Source: an uncultured Lachnospiraceae bacterium (lineage in GTDB: Bacteria > Bacillota > Clostridia > Lachnospirales > Lachnospiraceae). From it: a stretch of DNA of 64,000 nucleotides. Shown one piece after another: positions 17,797 through 25,621 of the stretch (positions within the stretch are counted from its first letter, which is position 1; every line of letters begins with the position of its first letter). A program made the translations under genes and the position numbers. The notes below the pieces were generated by a model, which ran no database searches, was not told the DNA's origin, and saw nothing but the letters and a program-made list of their open reading frames with translations. The DNA lies in assembly GCA_910588875.1 (NCBI GenBank), contig CAJURT010000018.1, positions 1 to 64,000 on the forward strand. The letters run 5' to 3'.

Positions 17797-17904
17797 TTCA
17801 CAAAACAAGCCGATCCTGCAAATATTCAGCCGTTTTCTCTCCGCCAAATGGCCACGCTGCAATCCCGGTACATTAAAATTGCTGTCCCCAATTTTATAAC
17901 GGGA

Positions 17905-18507
17905 TCACCCGCCTTCCCCCCTTTTCCCTGCCTTTCGGTAAAACGATGTTGTGGGCATATTGCACAGCCTGGCAGCTTCCTGCCCGGATATCTCCCCCTG
18001 GTACCAGCGCCTGCTGACCATCCCGAAGTTATCCGGAAGCGGTGCCTGGGGCCTGCCGAAACGCACGCCCCGCTGCTTTGCCGCCTCAATCCCTTCCTTC
18101 TGGCGCTGCCGGATGTTCTCCCGTTCGTTTTCTGCCGCAAAGGACAGAACCTGCAGCACGATATCGCTCAAAAATGTCCCCATCAGGTCTTTTCCCCGGC
18201 GCGTATCCAAAAGCGGCATGTCCAGCACAATAATATCCACCTTTTTTTCTTTCGTCAGCAGCTGCCACTGCTCCAGGATCTCGCGGTAATTCCTGCCCAG
18301 CCGGTCAATGCTCTTGATGTACAAAAGGTCATCCGGTTTTAGTTTTTTTAATAAGCGATGGTACATCGGCCGCCTGAAATCTTTGCCAGACTGCTTGTCC
18401 ATATAAATATTTTTTGCAGGTACCTGTGCCTCGCCAAGTGCCAGCATCTGCCTGCTCTCATTCTGTTCCCTTGTGCTGACCCGCACATAACCATATGAAT
18501 TCTTCAT
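17905..18507 (-). CDS. Small serine recombinase (resolvase/invertase family)
   Basis: 200-residue site-specific recombinase. The N-terminal catalytic domain begins YGYVRVSTREQN, with the catalytic serine in VRVST, and has SIDRLGRNYREIL near residue 65 and VLSFAAENERENIRQRQKEGI near 117. The C-terminal part (RGVRFGRPQAPLPDNF, ISGQEAARLCNMPTTSFYRK) is the helix-turn-helix found in Hin/Pin-type invertases and Tn3-type resolvases. It lacks the N-terminal MerR domain of IS607 TnpA. The ATG at 18507 has a near-perfect AAAGGAGGT site. The adjacent inverted repeats make it a candidate invertase. Confidence 0.9.
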   Translation of the reverse strand: MKNSYGYVRVSTREQNESRQMLALGEAQVPAKNIYMDKQSGKDFRRPMYHRLLKKLKPDDLLYIKSIDRLGRNYREILEQWQLLTKEKKVDIIVLDMPLLDTRRGKDLMGTFLSDIVLQVLSFAAENERENIRQRQKEGIEAAKQRGVRFGRPQAPLPDNFGMVSRRWYQGEISGQEAARLCNMPTTSFYRKAGKRGEGG

Positions 18508-18614
18508 TCCCGGACCTCCTTTGTCTTTTCCGGCCTGCCCAAGGATCTTCCATGGACAAGGGATATGCTGTCTCCCCTGTCTGTCAAAGATAATATTTAC
18601 TGAAAAAGGAAAAC

Positions 18615-18648
18615 GGCCTGGCTCATGCATCTCTCCCATGGCCAGGCC
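18615..18648. repeat. 8-bp inverted repeat upstream of the recombinase
   Basis: Perfect arms GGCCTGGC (18615-18622) and GCCAGGCC (18641-18648) separated by 18 bases lie about 110 bases upstream of the serine recombinase start. They could be a recombinase or repressor site, or a hairpin; there is no T-run for a terminator. Confidence 0.35.
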
Positions 18649-18684
18649 TCTAAAACACACATAATAAGTATTTTCCCGTTTTTT

Positions 18685-18734
18685 ACAACAAAAAGGCAGA
18701 CTTTTCCATGATTATCCATGATATCGTCTGCCTT
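18685..18734 (-). terminator. Terminator downstream of the sensor kinase
   Basis: Nine-base arms (18693-18701 and 18726-18734) pair perfectly around a 24-base loop. On the minus strand the stem is followed by TTTTTG, as expected for a rho-independent terminator 36 bases after the kinase stop. Confidence 0.6.
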
Positions 18735-18769
18735 CGTTTCACGTCAATACAAAGCGGAATTGTTGTCTT

Positions 18770-20368
18770 CTATTCTATATCCCTGGCTCTCTCCACCGTA
18801 AACCAGAACTCCACGCCCCCTTCTACATTTTCCACCCCGCAGTTCTGATGGTGGGCATCCATGATTGCCTTCACGATAGAAAGCCCGATCCCGCTGCCCC
18901 CGTATGACCGGGTGCGCGCCTTGTCTACCTTATAAAATTTCGTCCACAAATTGGGGATGTCCTCCTCGGGGATTGCCTTCCCGGTATTGTAGACCATCAC
19001 CTTCACAATATCCTGCCCGCATTCTGTGCGGATACGGATTATCCTCTCGCCGGACAGATGGTTCATGGCATTGTTCAGGAAATTGGTCACAACCTCTTCA
19101 ATCTTAAACTCATCTGCCATCACATACAATGGCCCGCCTGCTTCCCAGGCTACCTTTGCTTCCTTTTGCTCTAAGAGGATCCGAGCAGAATTTAAAAGGT
19201 CATGGATCAGTTCATGGATGTCAAATCGTTCCGGCACCGGTGTATCGCTGCCAAATTCCAGTGCACTCAATGTAAGCAGCTGCTTTACCATCTGGTTCAT
19301 CTTCCCGGCCTCATCCATAATCACCTCGCAGTAATAATCCCTGCTCTCTTTATCCTCGCACATCCCCTCCCCCAGCCCCTCAGCGTAGCCTTGGATCAGC
19401 GCAATCGGGGTTTTTAGTTCATGGGACACATTGGCAATAAATTCCTTCCTCATCTCGTCGATCTGGATTTTTTCTTCAATATCATGCTGAAGCTGCCAGT
19501 TCGCCTGTCTCAGGGCACCGATAGTTTCCTTAAGCTTGTCCGACAAGGTATTCATACTGCGTCCCAGCACACCGATCTCATCCCGGGAAGCCCCTTCATA
19601 TTTAATGTCAAAATCCAGTTCCGACATCCTTTCTGACAGCGCCGCCAAATGCATCAGAGGTTTCGTCACCTGGTTGGTGACAAAATACATCAGGATACAG
19701 CCGAATACCAGTGCCACCAGCCCGACATATGTCGTGAAACGGTTCGTCAGGGCTACGCTTTCCCGGATGCTGGCCAAGGGCATGGACATGATAAACAGGG
19801 TCTGGTTGTCTGACAGAAACCCCCAGCTTTCCATGTAACTCGAATGGGAACGGAAATCAAAATTGGTCTCTATCATATAATTCTCATGTTTTTTTAGGAT
19901 AACCCCATGCCGCCTGCCGACCCCCAGCACGTATTTTTGTACTTTCTGTACCAGGTAGTCACTATCCCTCCCGTCTCCCAGCACGGTCGTGCCGGTATTG
20001 CTGTCAATCAGCACCATATTGATATTATTCTTATCCCCATAATCGCGGATCAATCCCAGCAAGGTACGTTCCTTTGCCTCATTATTGGCACCGTAGCTAT
20101 CCTCGTCCGCATTTTCCCTTGCCTCCCACTCACTCTGTAGTTCCTTTGCAATCACCTCGCTAATGCTGGACGTATCGCCAGCTTTTTCCTGCACAAGGGT
20201 GTCGATGTCAAGGTAAGCAGCCTCCATCTCCTTGCGCTTCTCATCAATATAATACTTTTCCAGCCACCAGTTGTTGATCGCCCAGGCCACAAGCAGCACT
20301 GCCGCCATCAGCCCGGCAAAAATCAGCATGATCCGGTGGCGGATGGAACTCTTCAAAGGGCTTTTCAT
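18770..20368 (-). CDS. Sensor histidine kinase (HAMP, HisKA, HATPase)
   Basis: 532-residue membrane kinase. A transmembrane segment lies near residues 14-32 (IMLIFAGLMAAVLLVAW), followed by an extracytoplasmic sensor region and a second segment near 218-237 (YVGLVALVFGCILMYFV). A HAMP linker follows, then the phosphoacceptor box FIANVSHELKTPIALIQGYAE near 318, and the ATP-binding N, G1 and G2 boxes (NNAMNHL, YNTGKAIP, SYGGSGIGLSIVKAI). Its ligand is unknown. The ATG overlaps a short remnant resembling the end of an OmpR regulator, which also supplies its GAGGTGA ribosome binding site. Its likely partner is the response regulator at 23197. Confidence 0.92.
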   Translation of the reverse strand: MKSPLKSSIRHRIMLIFAGLMAAVLLVAWAINNWWLEKYYIDEKRKEMEAAYLDIDTLVQEKAGDTSSISEVIAKELQSEWEARENADEDSYGANNEAKERTLLGLIRDYGDKNNINMVLIDSNTGTTVLGDGRDSDYLVQKVQKYVLGVGRRHGVILKKHENYMIETNFDFRSHSSYMESWGFLSDNQTLFIMSMPLASIRESVALTNRFTTYVGLVALVFGCILMYFVTNQVTKPLMHLAALSERMSELDFDIKYEGASRDEIGVLGRSMNTLSDKLKETIGALRQANWQLQHDIEEKIQIDEMRKEFIANVSHELKTPIALIQGYAEGLGEGMCEDKESRDYYCEVIMDEAGKMNQMVKQLLTLSALEFGSDTPVPERFDIHELIHDLLNSARILLEQKEAKVAWEAGGPLYVMADEFKIEEVVTNFLNNAMNHLSGERIIRIRTECGQDIVKVMVYNTGKAIPEEDIPNLWTKFYKVDKARTRSYGGSGIGLSIVKAIMDAHHQNCGVENVEGGVEFWFTVERARDIE

Positions 20369-20395
20369 CTATCCGGTCACCTCAAATTTGTAGTT
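20369..20395 (-). pseudogene. Remnant of a response-regulator C-terminus
   Basis: Directly in front of the kinase the minus strand reads NYKFEVTG then TAG, with the stop abutting the kinase ATG. The intact regulator at 23197 ends GYKFEVNE. Over 25 bases around this point the two places match at about 21 positions. No further similarity is seen upstream of the remnant. It marks the former regulator-kinase junction. Confidence 0.5.
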
Positions 20396-20953
20396 CATTT
20401 TTACTCTTACTTCTATTCTTTTATATCACTTATTTTCTATTATTTCCACCTATTCTTCACTATTTCACATAATCTACATAATTTCCCATAAGGTTTCTTC
20501 CGGCGCGGTTTCCCTTATTTCTTCTTTTTTCTGCATCTATATACTAACGCTGGTATATGTATGTACATAAACGCGGCAGTGCAAGGAAATATCCATTACG
20601 TAATGCTTATTTAAGGAAATTGCCGTCTAGACAACGCCTTATTAAAACCTCCCGGCCTGCCTTCGCTTTTATTCTCCATGTTATATCCTATAGGGTAATT
20701 CATTGCCTGTTCAAATAAACCCTCAAATACTGCCGCACAAACAATGCTTTTCCTGGTAGGTACCTCCATATCGTCTTTGGAGAGTAGGAAACAATATGGA
20801 AGGCGGCGGCTTTGAAATGGTTACTTTCAAAGCCGCCGCAAGCATGCCAGCATCTTCCTCAAACAGTTGCCCCATAAAATTTCTTTCAAAAGCCTTTTTT
20901 ATCGCATCAGCGGTTTGTTCACTTGCCAGCTGCGCCCAAAGGCATCTTTCCCC
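20372..20953. other. 580-base intergenic region with no recognised gene
   Basis: Apart from the regulator remnant and the 15-bp hairpin, nothing coding is convincing here. The part nearest the kinase (20396-20470) is purine-rich on the minus strand. A weak minus-strand promoter-like pair may drive the kinase, but I cannot place it with confidence. Confidence 0.4.
20803..20839. terminator. 15-bp perfect hairpin without a T-run
   Basis: Arms 20803-20817 and 20825-20839 are perfectly complementary around a 7-base loop. It sits 115 bases downstream of the 20954 gene, where a terminator would be expected, but neither strand has a following T-run. Confidence 0.4.
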
Positions 20954-21439
20954 TCACTTTTTTGCAAAACGGTTCATAAAGAAATCGGTAAAAGCCGCCA
21001 GTTCATCATCCTGCGCCACATAAACATACAGTTTTTCATCTTCCAGCCAGTCATAGGCATTGATGCCGATATAGCCCTTTTTGTCCGGATAAATGATAAA
21101 GGCATCTGTCGGGTACTTATTCCGATATGCTTTTAAAATTTCAGGACGGCGGTAGTAAGTCGGATCACCACAGCCGGAAAGATCGGGAACCGTGGGAACA
21201 ACCACAATCGTCTGGCTGCCCTCATTCCAACCGACTATTAAATTTCCGATTTTTGTTTTGCTCCCGTGAACAAACCCATAATTGAAGCGGCTCACATCCT
21301 CGGTATATCCGAAAATCAGCCTATAATTGCCCCCATCTTCTACAACCTGATTGAATAGAGTGCGCATTTTCCTTGCGTTTGCGCTGCTCTTTTCCATGTC
21401 AATTTCGGGTCCCTTAAATAATTTGCCAAAAAATCCCAT
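20954..21439 (-). CDS. Hypothetical protein, 161 aa
   Basis: Not recognised. It begins GFFGKLFKGPEID, has no signal peptide or membrane segment, and reads like a compact mixed alpha/beta cytosolic protein (LIVGWNEGSQTIVVVPTVPD, DAFIIYPDKKGYIGINAYDWL, KLYVYVAQDDELAAFTDFF). The ATG has AGGAGG eight bases upstream, so it is very probably a real gene. It lies within the block that separates the response regulator from its kinase and is on the same strand as the TetR gene upstream. Confidence 0.65.
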   Translation of the reverse strand: MGFFGKLFKGPEIDMEKSSANARKMRTLFNQVVEDGGNYRLIFGYTEDVSRFNYGFVHGSKTKIGNLIVGWNEGSQTIVVVPTVPDLSGCGDPTYYRRPEILKAYRNKYPTDAFIIYPDKKGYIGINAYDWLEDEKLYVYVAQDDELAAFTDFFMNRFAKK

Positions 21440-21459
21440 GGTCTTTTCCTCCTAAATGT

Positions 21460-21639
21460 TTAGATGTCTTTATATGAAATCCGGATAAGGCATAGAGAAA
21501 CAGCCCCTCCGTCAATCTCGTATAAGGTTTCCGGCTCTGTATCATCTTTAGTCACCAGCGCTCCTAAATAAGAGCAAAAATCTAAATTTGTTTTTATTTT
21601 AACTGAAAGGAAATCCGCCTGAATATAACAGCGAAACAT
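21460..21639 (-). CDS. Possible small protein, 59 aa
   Basis: An open frame of 59 codons between the TetR gene and the 161-aa gene. Its second half (LGALVTKDDTEPETLYEIDG, then GAVSLCLIRISYKDI) has ordinary protein-like composition. It ends 20 bases before the next start. There is no clear ribosome binding site, and a second short frame overlaps its 5' end, so it could be a 3' remnant of a longer gene. Confidence 0.3.
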   Translation of the reverse strand: MFRCYIQADFLSVKIKTNLDFCSYLGALVTKDDTEPETLYEIDGGAVSLCLIRISYKDI

Positions 21640-21670
21640 AATATTCTGACGGACTTTCCCATTCTATCAT

Positions 21671-22291
21671 TCATGGCATGGAACTTGTTTTCAATTTCTC
21701 CAAGGCATCCACAATCGCATCCAGTTGAAAATCAACTGTTTCATCAGCGGCTTCAGGGACAAACAAAGGAAGCGTATCAGGGATCGCCCTGCGTACAATC
21801 ATTGCTGTCAGGCTTAAATTAGTAAATAAATGGATCCTTGCCGTGTCTGCCTTTATCCCAAAGTTTTCTAAAATTTCTCCAAAAAGACAAAATTGCTTTT
21901 GGCGGAATACGTGATAGCTTTCCTTTGACAGACGCTTGAAAATGAGTTGCTGTTCTTCAATTGTTAAAACAGCAATTCCATTTTTCTCTCCATAACAACA
22001 GGCGCAAAGAAATTGTTTTACAGCGTCACGCCAGCTCAAAGCAGGGTCAGCCATTAGCTTTTTCACATACCCAATTATTTTAGGTTGTTGCAGGTATAGC
22101 GTTTCAACAATCAAATCTTCTTTTGTTGGAAAAAAAGAATAAAAGAAAGTTCGTGATATACCAACCTTTTTATATATTTGTTCCACGGTTGTATGCTGTA
22201 TTCCCTGCTTTGCCATTAGTTCAAGCCCAACTGAAACAAGCGCATCCCTGATACGTTCTCTATCTTTCTCAGAATAAGCTACCTTTGGCAC
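21671..22291 (-). CDS. TetR/AcrR-family transcriptional regulator
   Basis: 206 residues. The N-terminal helix-turn-helix is typical: RIRDALVSVGLELMAKQG, then HTTVEQIYKKVGISRTFFYS followed by FFPTKEDLIVETL. The remainder is the variable ligand-binding domain with no recognised effector. The start is a GTG at 22291 preceded by a G-rich site (GGTGGGGGTGA). It probably regulates itself or the small genes downstream; AT-rich sequence at 22310-22350 upstream could hold its operator. Confidence 0.88.
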   Translation of the reverse strand: MPKVAYSEKDRERIRDALVSVGLELMAKQGIQHTTVEQIYKKVGISRTFFYSFFPTKEDLIVETLYLQQPKIIGYVKKLMADPALSWRDAVKQFLCACCYGEKNGIAVLTIEEQQLIFKRLSKESYHVFRQKQFCLFGEILENFGIKADTARIHLFTNLSLTAMIVRRAIPDTLPLFVPEAADETVDFQLDAIVDALEKLKTSSMP

Positions 22292-22486
22292 AACGTCACC
22301 CCCACCGCCCTAAAATAAAAACAAATTTTAAAATTAATTTTTATTTTAGCACATCAAATAGGATTATACAAGAGTGAATTGCCATAAACCTGATATTTTC
22401 AAAGGCTGATGCTTTAGGGTACCCGCACGCTTTAGCTTCTTTATTTTTAATTGAGAAATATGTATATTCCTGTTAAAATGGGATTG

Positions 22487-22492
22487 TATAAT
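22487..22492 (+). promoter_or_regulatory. -10 element of the toxin transcript
   Basis: A consensus TATAAT lies about 65 bases upstream of the small toxin frame on the plus strand. No good -35 hexamer is present at 17 bases, so the promoter assignment rests on the -10 element and its position. Confidence 0.45.
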
Positions 22493-22558
22493 TGAAAAGA
22501 AAGCAGGATGCGGTTTTCTGATAGATGCCCTCTAGTCTTACGAAAGAGGGTGGTGCCC

Positions 22559-22639
22559 ATGAGCGTGATGGAAGTTTTGACATTATTGCTTGTTGTTTTT
22601 GCGGCTCTGTCTTACCTAGACAATCATAAAAAGAAATAG
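22559..22639 (+). CDS. Type I toxin-like small hydrophobic peptide, 26 aa
   Basis: 26 codons, too short for standard gene calling. The peptide starts MSVMEVLTLLLVVFAALSY and ends in a charged tail, DNHKKK: one membrane helix plus a basic end, the layout of the TxpA/BsrG and 'putative holin-like toxin' families of Bacillota, whose members often start M-x-x-x-E-x-L. It is preceded by GAGGGTGG. A strong antisense promoter and terminator lie just 3' (22625-22729), as in txpA/RatA and bsrG/SR4. Likely inserts in the inner membrane when the antisense RNA is lost. Confidence 0.75.
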   Translation: MSVMEVLTLLLVVFAALSYLDNHKKK

Positions 22640-22729
22640 CATCCCTACCGTCCAAAGTTAGATGCTATTTCTTTTGTAATATCAATTTAACTGAGGGCAC
22701 ATCGGAACTCGTGTCCGATCAACCTTTCT
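22625..22729 (-). ncRNA. Antisense antitoxin RNA, about 105 nt
   Basis: On the minus strand TTGCAA (22764-22759), a 17-base spacer and TATAAT (22741-22736) form a near-consensus promoter, with a predicted start near 22729. The RNA would run through a perfect 15-bp hairpin (arms 22675-22661 and 22643-22629) followed by TTTTT, ending near 22625. It therefore overlaps the 3' end and 3' untranslated region of the toxin transcript, the standard type I antitoxin arrangement. Confidence 0.7.
22629..22675. terminator. Bidirectional hairpin shared by toxin and antisense RNA
   Basis: 15-base perfect arms around a 17-base loop. The T-run favours the minus strand (antisense RNA); on the plus strand it is followed only by TTTT within the stem and GTAAT. 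Confidence 0.65.
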
Positions 22730-22735
22730 GATTCG

Positions 22736-22764
22736 ATTATACACCAGAGCCGCCTGTTTTGCAA
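22736..22764 (-). promoter_or_regulatory. Promoter of the antisense RNA
   Basis: TTGCAA, 17 bases, TATAAT, preceded by TG at the extended -10 position. It is the strongest promoter-like sequence in this part of the window. Confidence 0.75.
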
Positions 22765-22778
22765 GCGGCTCTTTTTTT
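22746..22778 (+). terminator. Terminator of the toxin mRNA
   Basis: Eight-base arms (22746-22753, 22765-22772) with an 11-base loop followed by seven T on the plus strand. It overlaps the antisense promoter, as in the txpA/RatA layout. Confidence 0.75.
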
Positions 22779-22832
22779 CATATTTTTGCTGTCTTTTCCG
22801 TCATATACAGGAAATCATAACTATTGCAAGGT

Positions 22833-22973
22833 TTATTCAGTACTTGTCACAAACCATTCACCAGAACTTTGTACGTCCATCTTTACTTGGAATGTATTTT
22901 CTATATTGTCAATGTCTAAGTGAGTGTTGCCGGAAATATCATCTGTATGGCTGTTTTTCCAGTTACCCAGTGT
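22833..22973 (-). pseudogene. 3' remnant of an unidentified gene
   Basis: The minus strand holds a 46-codon frame without a start codon that ends at TAA (22833-22835). Its product has the look of a real protein end (SGNTHLDIDNIENTFQVKMD, then SSGEWFVTSTE). It is preceded in frame by stop codons. No family recognised. The rest of 22779-23196 shows no gene. Confidence 0.3.
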
Positions 22974-23196
22974 TTATGCGGCTTTCAGCGATTACCCCAC
23001 CTAATTTTCAGCCAACAAAAAGATAATCCTTGCTAATTCATGGCAAAAATTGTAAGGGATTATAATGGACAAGGCACATCCTTTCCTGTACCTTCTGACA
23101 AACCGGGGCTGGTTGAAACCACCTCCCCCGGCGCATCCCCACACCCCCGGAAACGCCCAAAATATTGGCTGATACCGGCTTTTACGCATACCTCTT

Positions 23197-23874
23197 TTAT
23201 TCGTTCACCTCGAATTTGTACCCCATGCCCCAGATGGTTTTGATGTAATCCCCCTTCTCCCCCATCTTGCTCCGCAGCTTTTTCACATGGGTGTCAATCG
23301 TCCTGGCATCTCCGAAATAATCATAATTCCACACATTATTAAGGATCTTCTCCCGTGAGAGAGCCAGCCCCTGGTTTTCCATGAAATACGTAAGAAGTTC
23401 AAATTCCTTATAGCTTAGGTCAATCACCTTCCCGTCGATCGTCACCTGGTGGGCTGCCTTGTCAATCCGGATCCCCCCGGCCTCGGCGGTATCCTCCGTG
23501 CTGCCCCGGCTCCTCCGCAGGATTGCCTCCACCCGGGCAACCAGGATCTTCGGGCTGAACGGTTTGGAAATGTACTCGTCCACGCCCAGCTTAAACCCCT
23601 GCAGTTCATCGCGCTCCTCCCCCCGTGCCGTCAGCATGATAATCGGCACCTGGGAGTACTGCCGGATCGACTTGCACACCTCCCACCCGTCCATCTTTGG
23701 CATCATCACGTCCAAAATCAAAAGGGCGATATCCTTCTGCCCAAAAAACATCTCGACCGCCTGCTCCCCGTCTTCTGCCTCCAGCACCTGATAACCTTTC
23801 ACGGTCAAAAAATCCCGTACCAGCTTGCGCATCCTCGCCTCATCATCAACTACCAGAACCTTGCATGCTTCCAT
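23197..23874 (-). CDS. OmpR-family response regulator
   Basis: 225 residues. The receiver domain has the acidic pocket VVDDEARMRK, the phosphoacceptor aspartate in LLILDVMMPKMDGWEV near residue 54, LTARGEE and the lysine in EYISKPFSP. The C-terminal winged helix includes LSYKEFELLTYFMEN, the recognition helix around DARTIDTHVKKLRSKMG, and IWGMGYKFEVNE at the end. The ATG at 23874 (GGGAG six bases upstream) is preferred over 23886. The next gene in the same direction is not its kinase: the kinase start lies 2.8 kb away at 20368. Confidence 0.93.
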   Translation of the reverse strand: MEACKVLVVDDEARMRKLVRDFLTVKGYQVLEAEDGEQAVEMFFGQKDIALLILDVMMPKMDGWEVCKSIRQYSQVPIIMLTARGEERDELQGFKLGVDEYISKPFSPKILVARVEAILRRSRGSTEDTAEAGGIRIDKAAHQVTIDGKVIDLSYKEFELLTYFMENQGLALSREKILNNVWNYDYFGDARTIDTHVKKLRSKMGEKGDYIKTIWGMGYKFEVNE

Positions 23875-23994
23875 AAATGCTCCCATCTCCTATCCGAATC
23901 TTCCTGTGAACCTTCTTTTCTGTATTTTAACAGATAAAGACCCGCTTTACTACCATTTCACAGAGATTTCACAGTTGAAGGCTTCCCGCCTGCC

Positions 23995-25116
23995 TTATAG
24001 CCGCTCAAAGAACCGGTCTATCTCCCGGATTGCCATCCCGAACGCCGACGCCTCCGCCTGGCACTTTCCAATACGGACAAATGAAGTGTCCGGATCCAAA
24101 TAGCTATACTCTGCCACCAGGCGGTCCAGCTCCCTCCGGTACCCTCCCAGATACCGGCCTGCCTCTCCCCCCAGCACAACATCACAGCCAAAGAGGACAT
24201 GAAGCTGGACGGCGGCGGCGGCCAGGGTATCCAGATATTCCTCCAACCGTTTCCGGTATCCTGCCTCCCGCGCCTGTACCTTCTCAAAAAACACATCCAG
24301 GCTCTTATCCTCCCCGCGCAGTGCCTTGGCCGAACAATATGCGTCCAGGCACCCCCGGCTGCCACAATAACAAGGGCGCCCGTTCTTTTCCATCCGCATA
24401 TGGCCGAACCTGGCTCCTTTCCCCTGTTCCCCGGTATAAAACTCCTGGTTCAGGTAAATGGCTCCTCCCACCGTATCATTCAAGGACAGGTAAACCGCAT
24501 CCGTGCTTTCCCCGGCCAGTTCCGCGTAAGCTGCCCCGCCGGCATCGCTGCCCACCTCGCAGGGGTAGCCGGTCAGGCTTTCCAACCTCTTAAAACCCAT
24601 ATTTTCTGCCTGGAGCGTGTGGGACTGCAGCAATAGCTTTTCATCCGGATCCACAACTCCCGGGAGGGAAATCCCCACCCCCAAAATCTTCTCCTGGCCT
24701 ATCCCCGCCTGCTCTAAAAACACCTGCAGCCAGTTCCCCATCGCTTCATAGTAGAGTGAACTCTTGGCAAAGGGGACGCGGATCCTGGCCTTTCTCACCA
24801 GTTCCCTCCTCATGTCTGTAAGTACATACGAAATATAACTCTCCGTAATATCCATGCCGACTGCAAACCCCATATCCCCCACCACGGACAGGCACTTCGC
24901 CTTTCTGCCCCCTGTGGAGCCGTATTCGCCGCTCTCCGTGATGTATCCGGCCTCTGTCAGTACCTTAACGTGCTGCAAAACCGTTGGCATGCTAAGCCCC
25001 AGCCTGGCAGCAAGTTCATTTTTGGATATGGTTCCTGCTTCCGATATCAGCCTCGCAATCCGTGCCTGGTTTGCCCTCCTGGTCTCTTTCCGCTCCTCCT
25101 GCTGTCTTTCCCCCAT
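23995..25116 (-). CDS. ROK-family transcriptional regulator (XylR/NagC type)
   Basis: 373 residues. An N-terminal winged helix-turn-helix (ISKNELAARLGLSMPTVLQH) is followed by the ROK sugar-kinase-like domain: a phosphate-binding VGMDITESYIS region, LGVGISLPGVVDPDEK, and the zinc-binding signature CYCGSRGCLDAYCS. It probably represses a sugar operon and releases DNA on binding a sugar; the regulated genes are not obvious nearby. A perfect 20-bp AT-rich palindrome lies immediately upstream of its start and is a likely autoregulatory operator. Confidence 0.9.
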   Translation of the reverse strand: MGERQQEERKETRRANQARIARLISEAGTISKNELAARLGLSMPTVLQHVKVLTEAGYITESGEYGSTGGRKAKCLSVVGDMGFAVGMDITESYISYVLTDMRRELVRKARIRVPFAKSSLYYEAMGNWLQVFLEQAGIGQEKILGVGISLPGVVDPDEKLLLQSHTLQAENMGFKRLESLTGYPCEVGSDAGGAAYAELAGESTDAVYLSLNDTVGGAIYLNQEFYTGEQGKGARFGHMRMEKNGRPCYCGSRGCLDAYCSAKALRGEDKSLDVFFEKVQAREAGYRKRLEEYLDTLAAAAVQLHVLFGCDVVLGGEAGRYLGGYRRELDRLVAEYSYLDPDTSFVRIGKCQAEASAFGMAIREIDRFFERL

Positions 25117-25127
25117 CAGTCATCACC

Positions 25128-25147
25128 TTTATAAAATATTTTATAAA
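25128..25147. promoter_or_regulatory. 20-bp palindromic operator upstream of the ROK regulator
   Basis: TTTATAAAATATTTTATAAA is a perfect palindrome 11 bases upstream of the ROK start codon. ROK/XylR-type repressors commonly bind AT-rich dyads of this kind. A second AT-rich stretch (25150-25165) could be the -10 region. Confidence 0.6.
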
Positions 25148-25451
25148 AGTTATTATATTATAAAACCGCCGTTTCGGCAAGGATGTTTCACTGTTATTTT
25201 AAGAATCATATGCGTTCATTCTTTGTTTACAATTGTTCACAGTTATTCTATATTTCAGCTAAACTTCCTTCATATCTCCAACGTATACTAAGATCATCAA
25301 AGAAAGCAACACATTGATTCAATATGACATTCAGATTAATTTTTTTCATAATCGCCGGCAGCTATCGCAGTAGTTGCCGGCTCCTCCCTTTTATGGGAAG
25401 AATGCCTTGGAACCGCCACTTAGGAACCATGGCTCCCCAAAATATAATATA
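25148..25451. other. Intergenic region upstream of the ROK gene
   Basis: No gene seen. Besides AT-rich probable promoter sequence it contains a 7-bp inverted repeat (GCCGGCA at 25352-25358 paired near 25376-25382) of unknown role. Confidence 0.35.
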
Positions 25452-25501
25452 AGCCCAGGATTTCCGTCGTTCCGGCAAAATCCTGGGCTCGTTATTTTTT
25501 T
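25452..25501. terminator. Hairpin downstream of aspS
   Basis: Twelve-base perfect arms (25452-25463 and 25478-25489) with a 14-base loop. A T-rich run follows on the plus strand and an AT-rich stretch on the minus strand. It lies about 130 bases after the aspS stop and probably ends the hisS-aspS transcript. Confidence 0.55.
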
Positions 25502-25621
25502 GCTTTTACCCGTTATTCTCTTTTTCCGGGCTTCCGCCCTGCACTTAGGTTCTGATTTTTCCCGGGTCTCACCTCTGCCCTTTAAAATCCAACTCTTCCC
25601 TGCCCTTTAAGAACTGGTTCT

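Noticed and set aside
15958..18507. Classical IS605 or IS607 element
   Set aside because: No Y1 HUH TnpA and no MerR-type IS607 TnpA; the recombinase is of the Hin/Tn3 resolvase type, and no matching element ends were found by eye.
17905..18660. 251-residue version of the serine recombinase
   Set aside because: The extra N-terminus is unlike any recombinase, while the ATG at 18507 has an almost perfect ribosome binding site directly before YGYVRVST.
22473..22655. 60-residue minus-strand frame opposite the small toxin
   Set aside because: It is the reverse strand of the toxin gene and antisense RNA, without a ribosome binding site or protein-like character.
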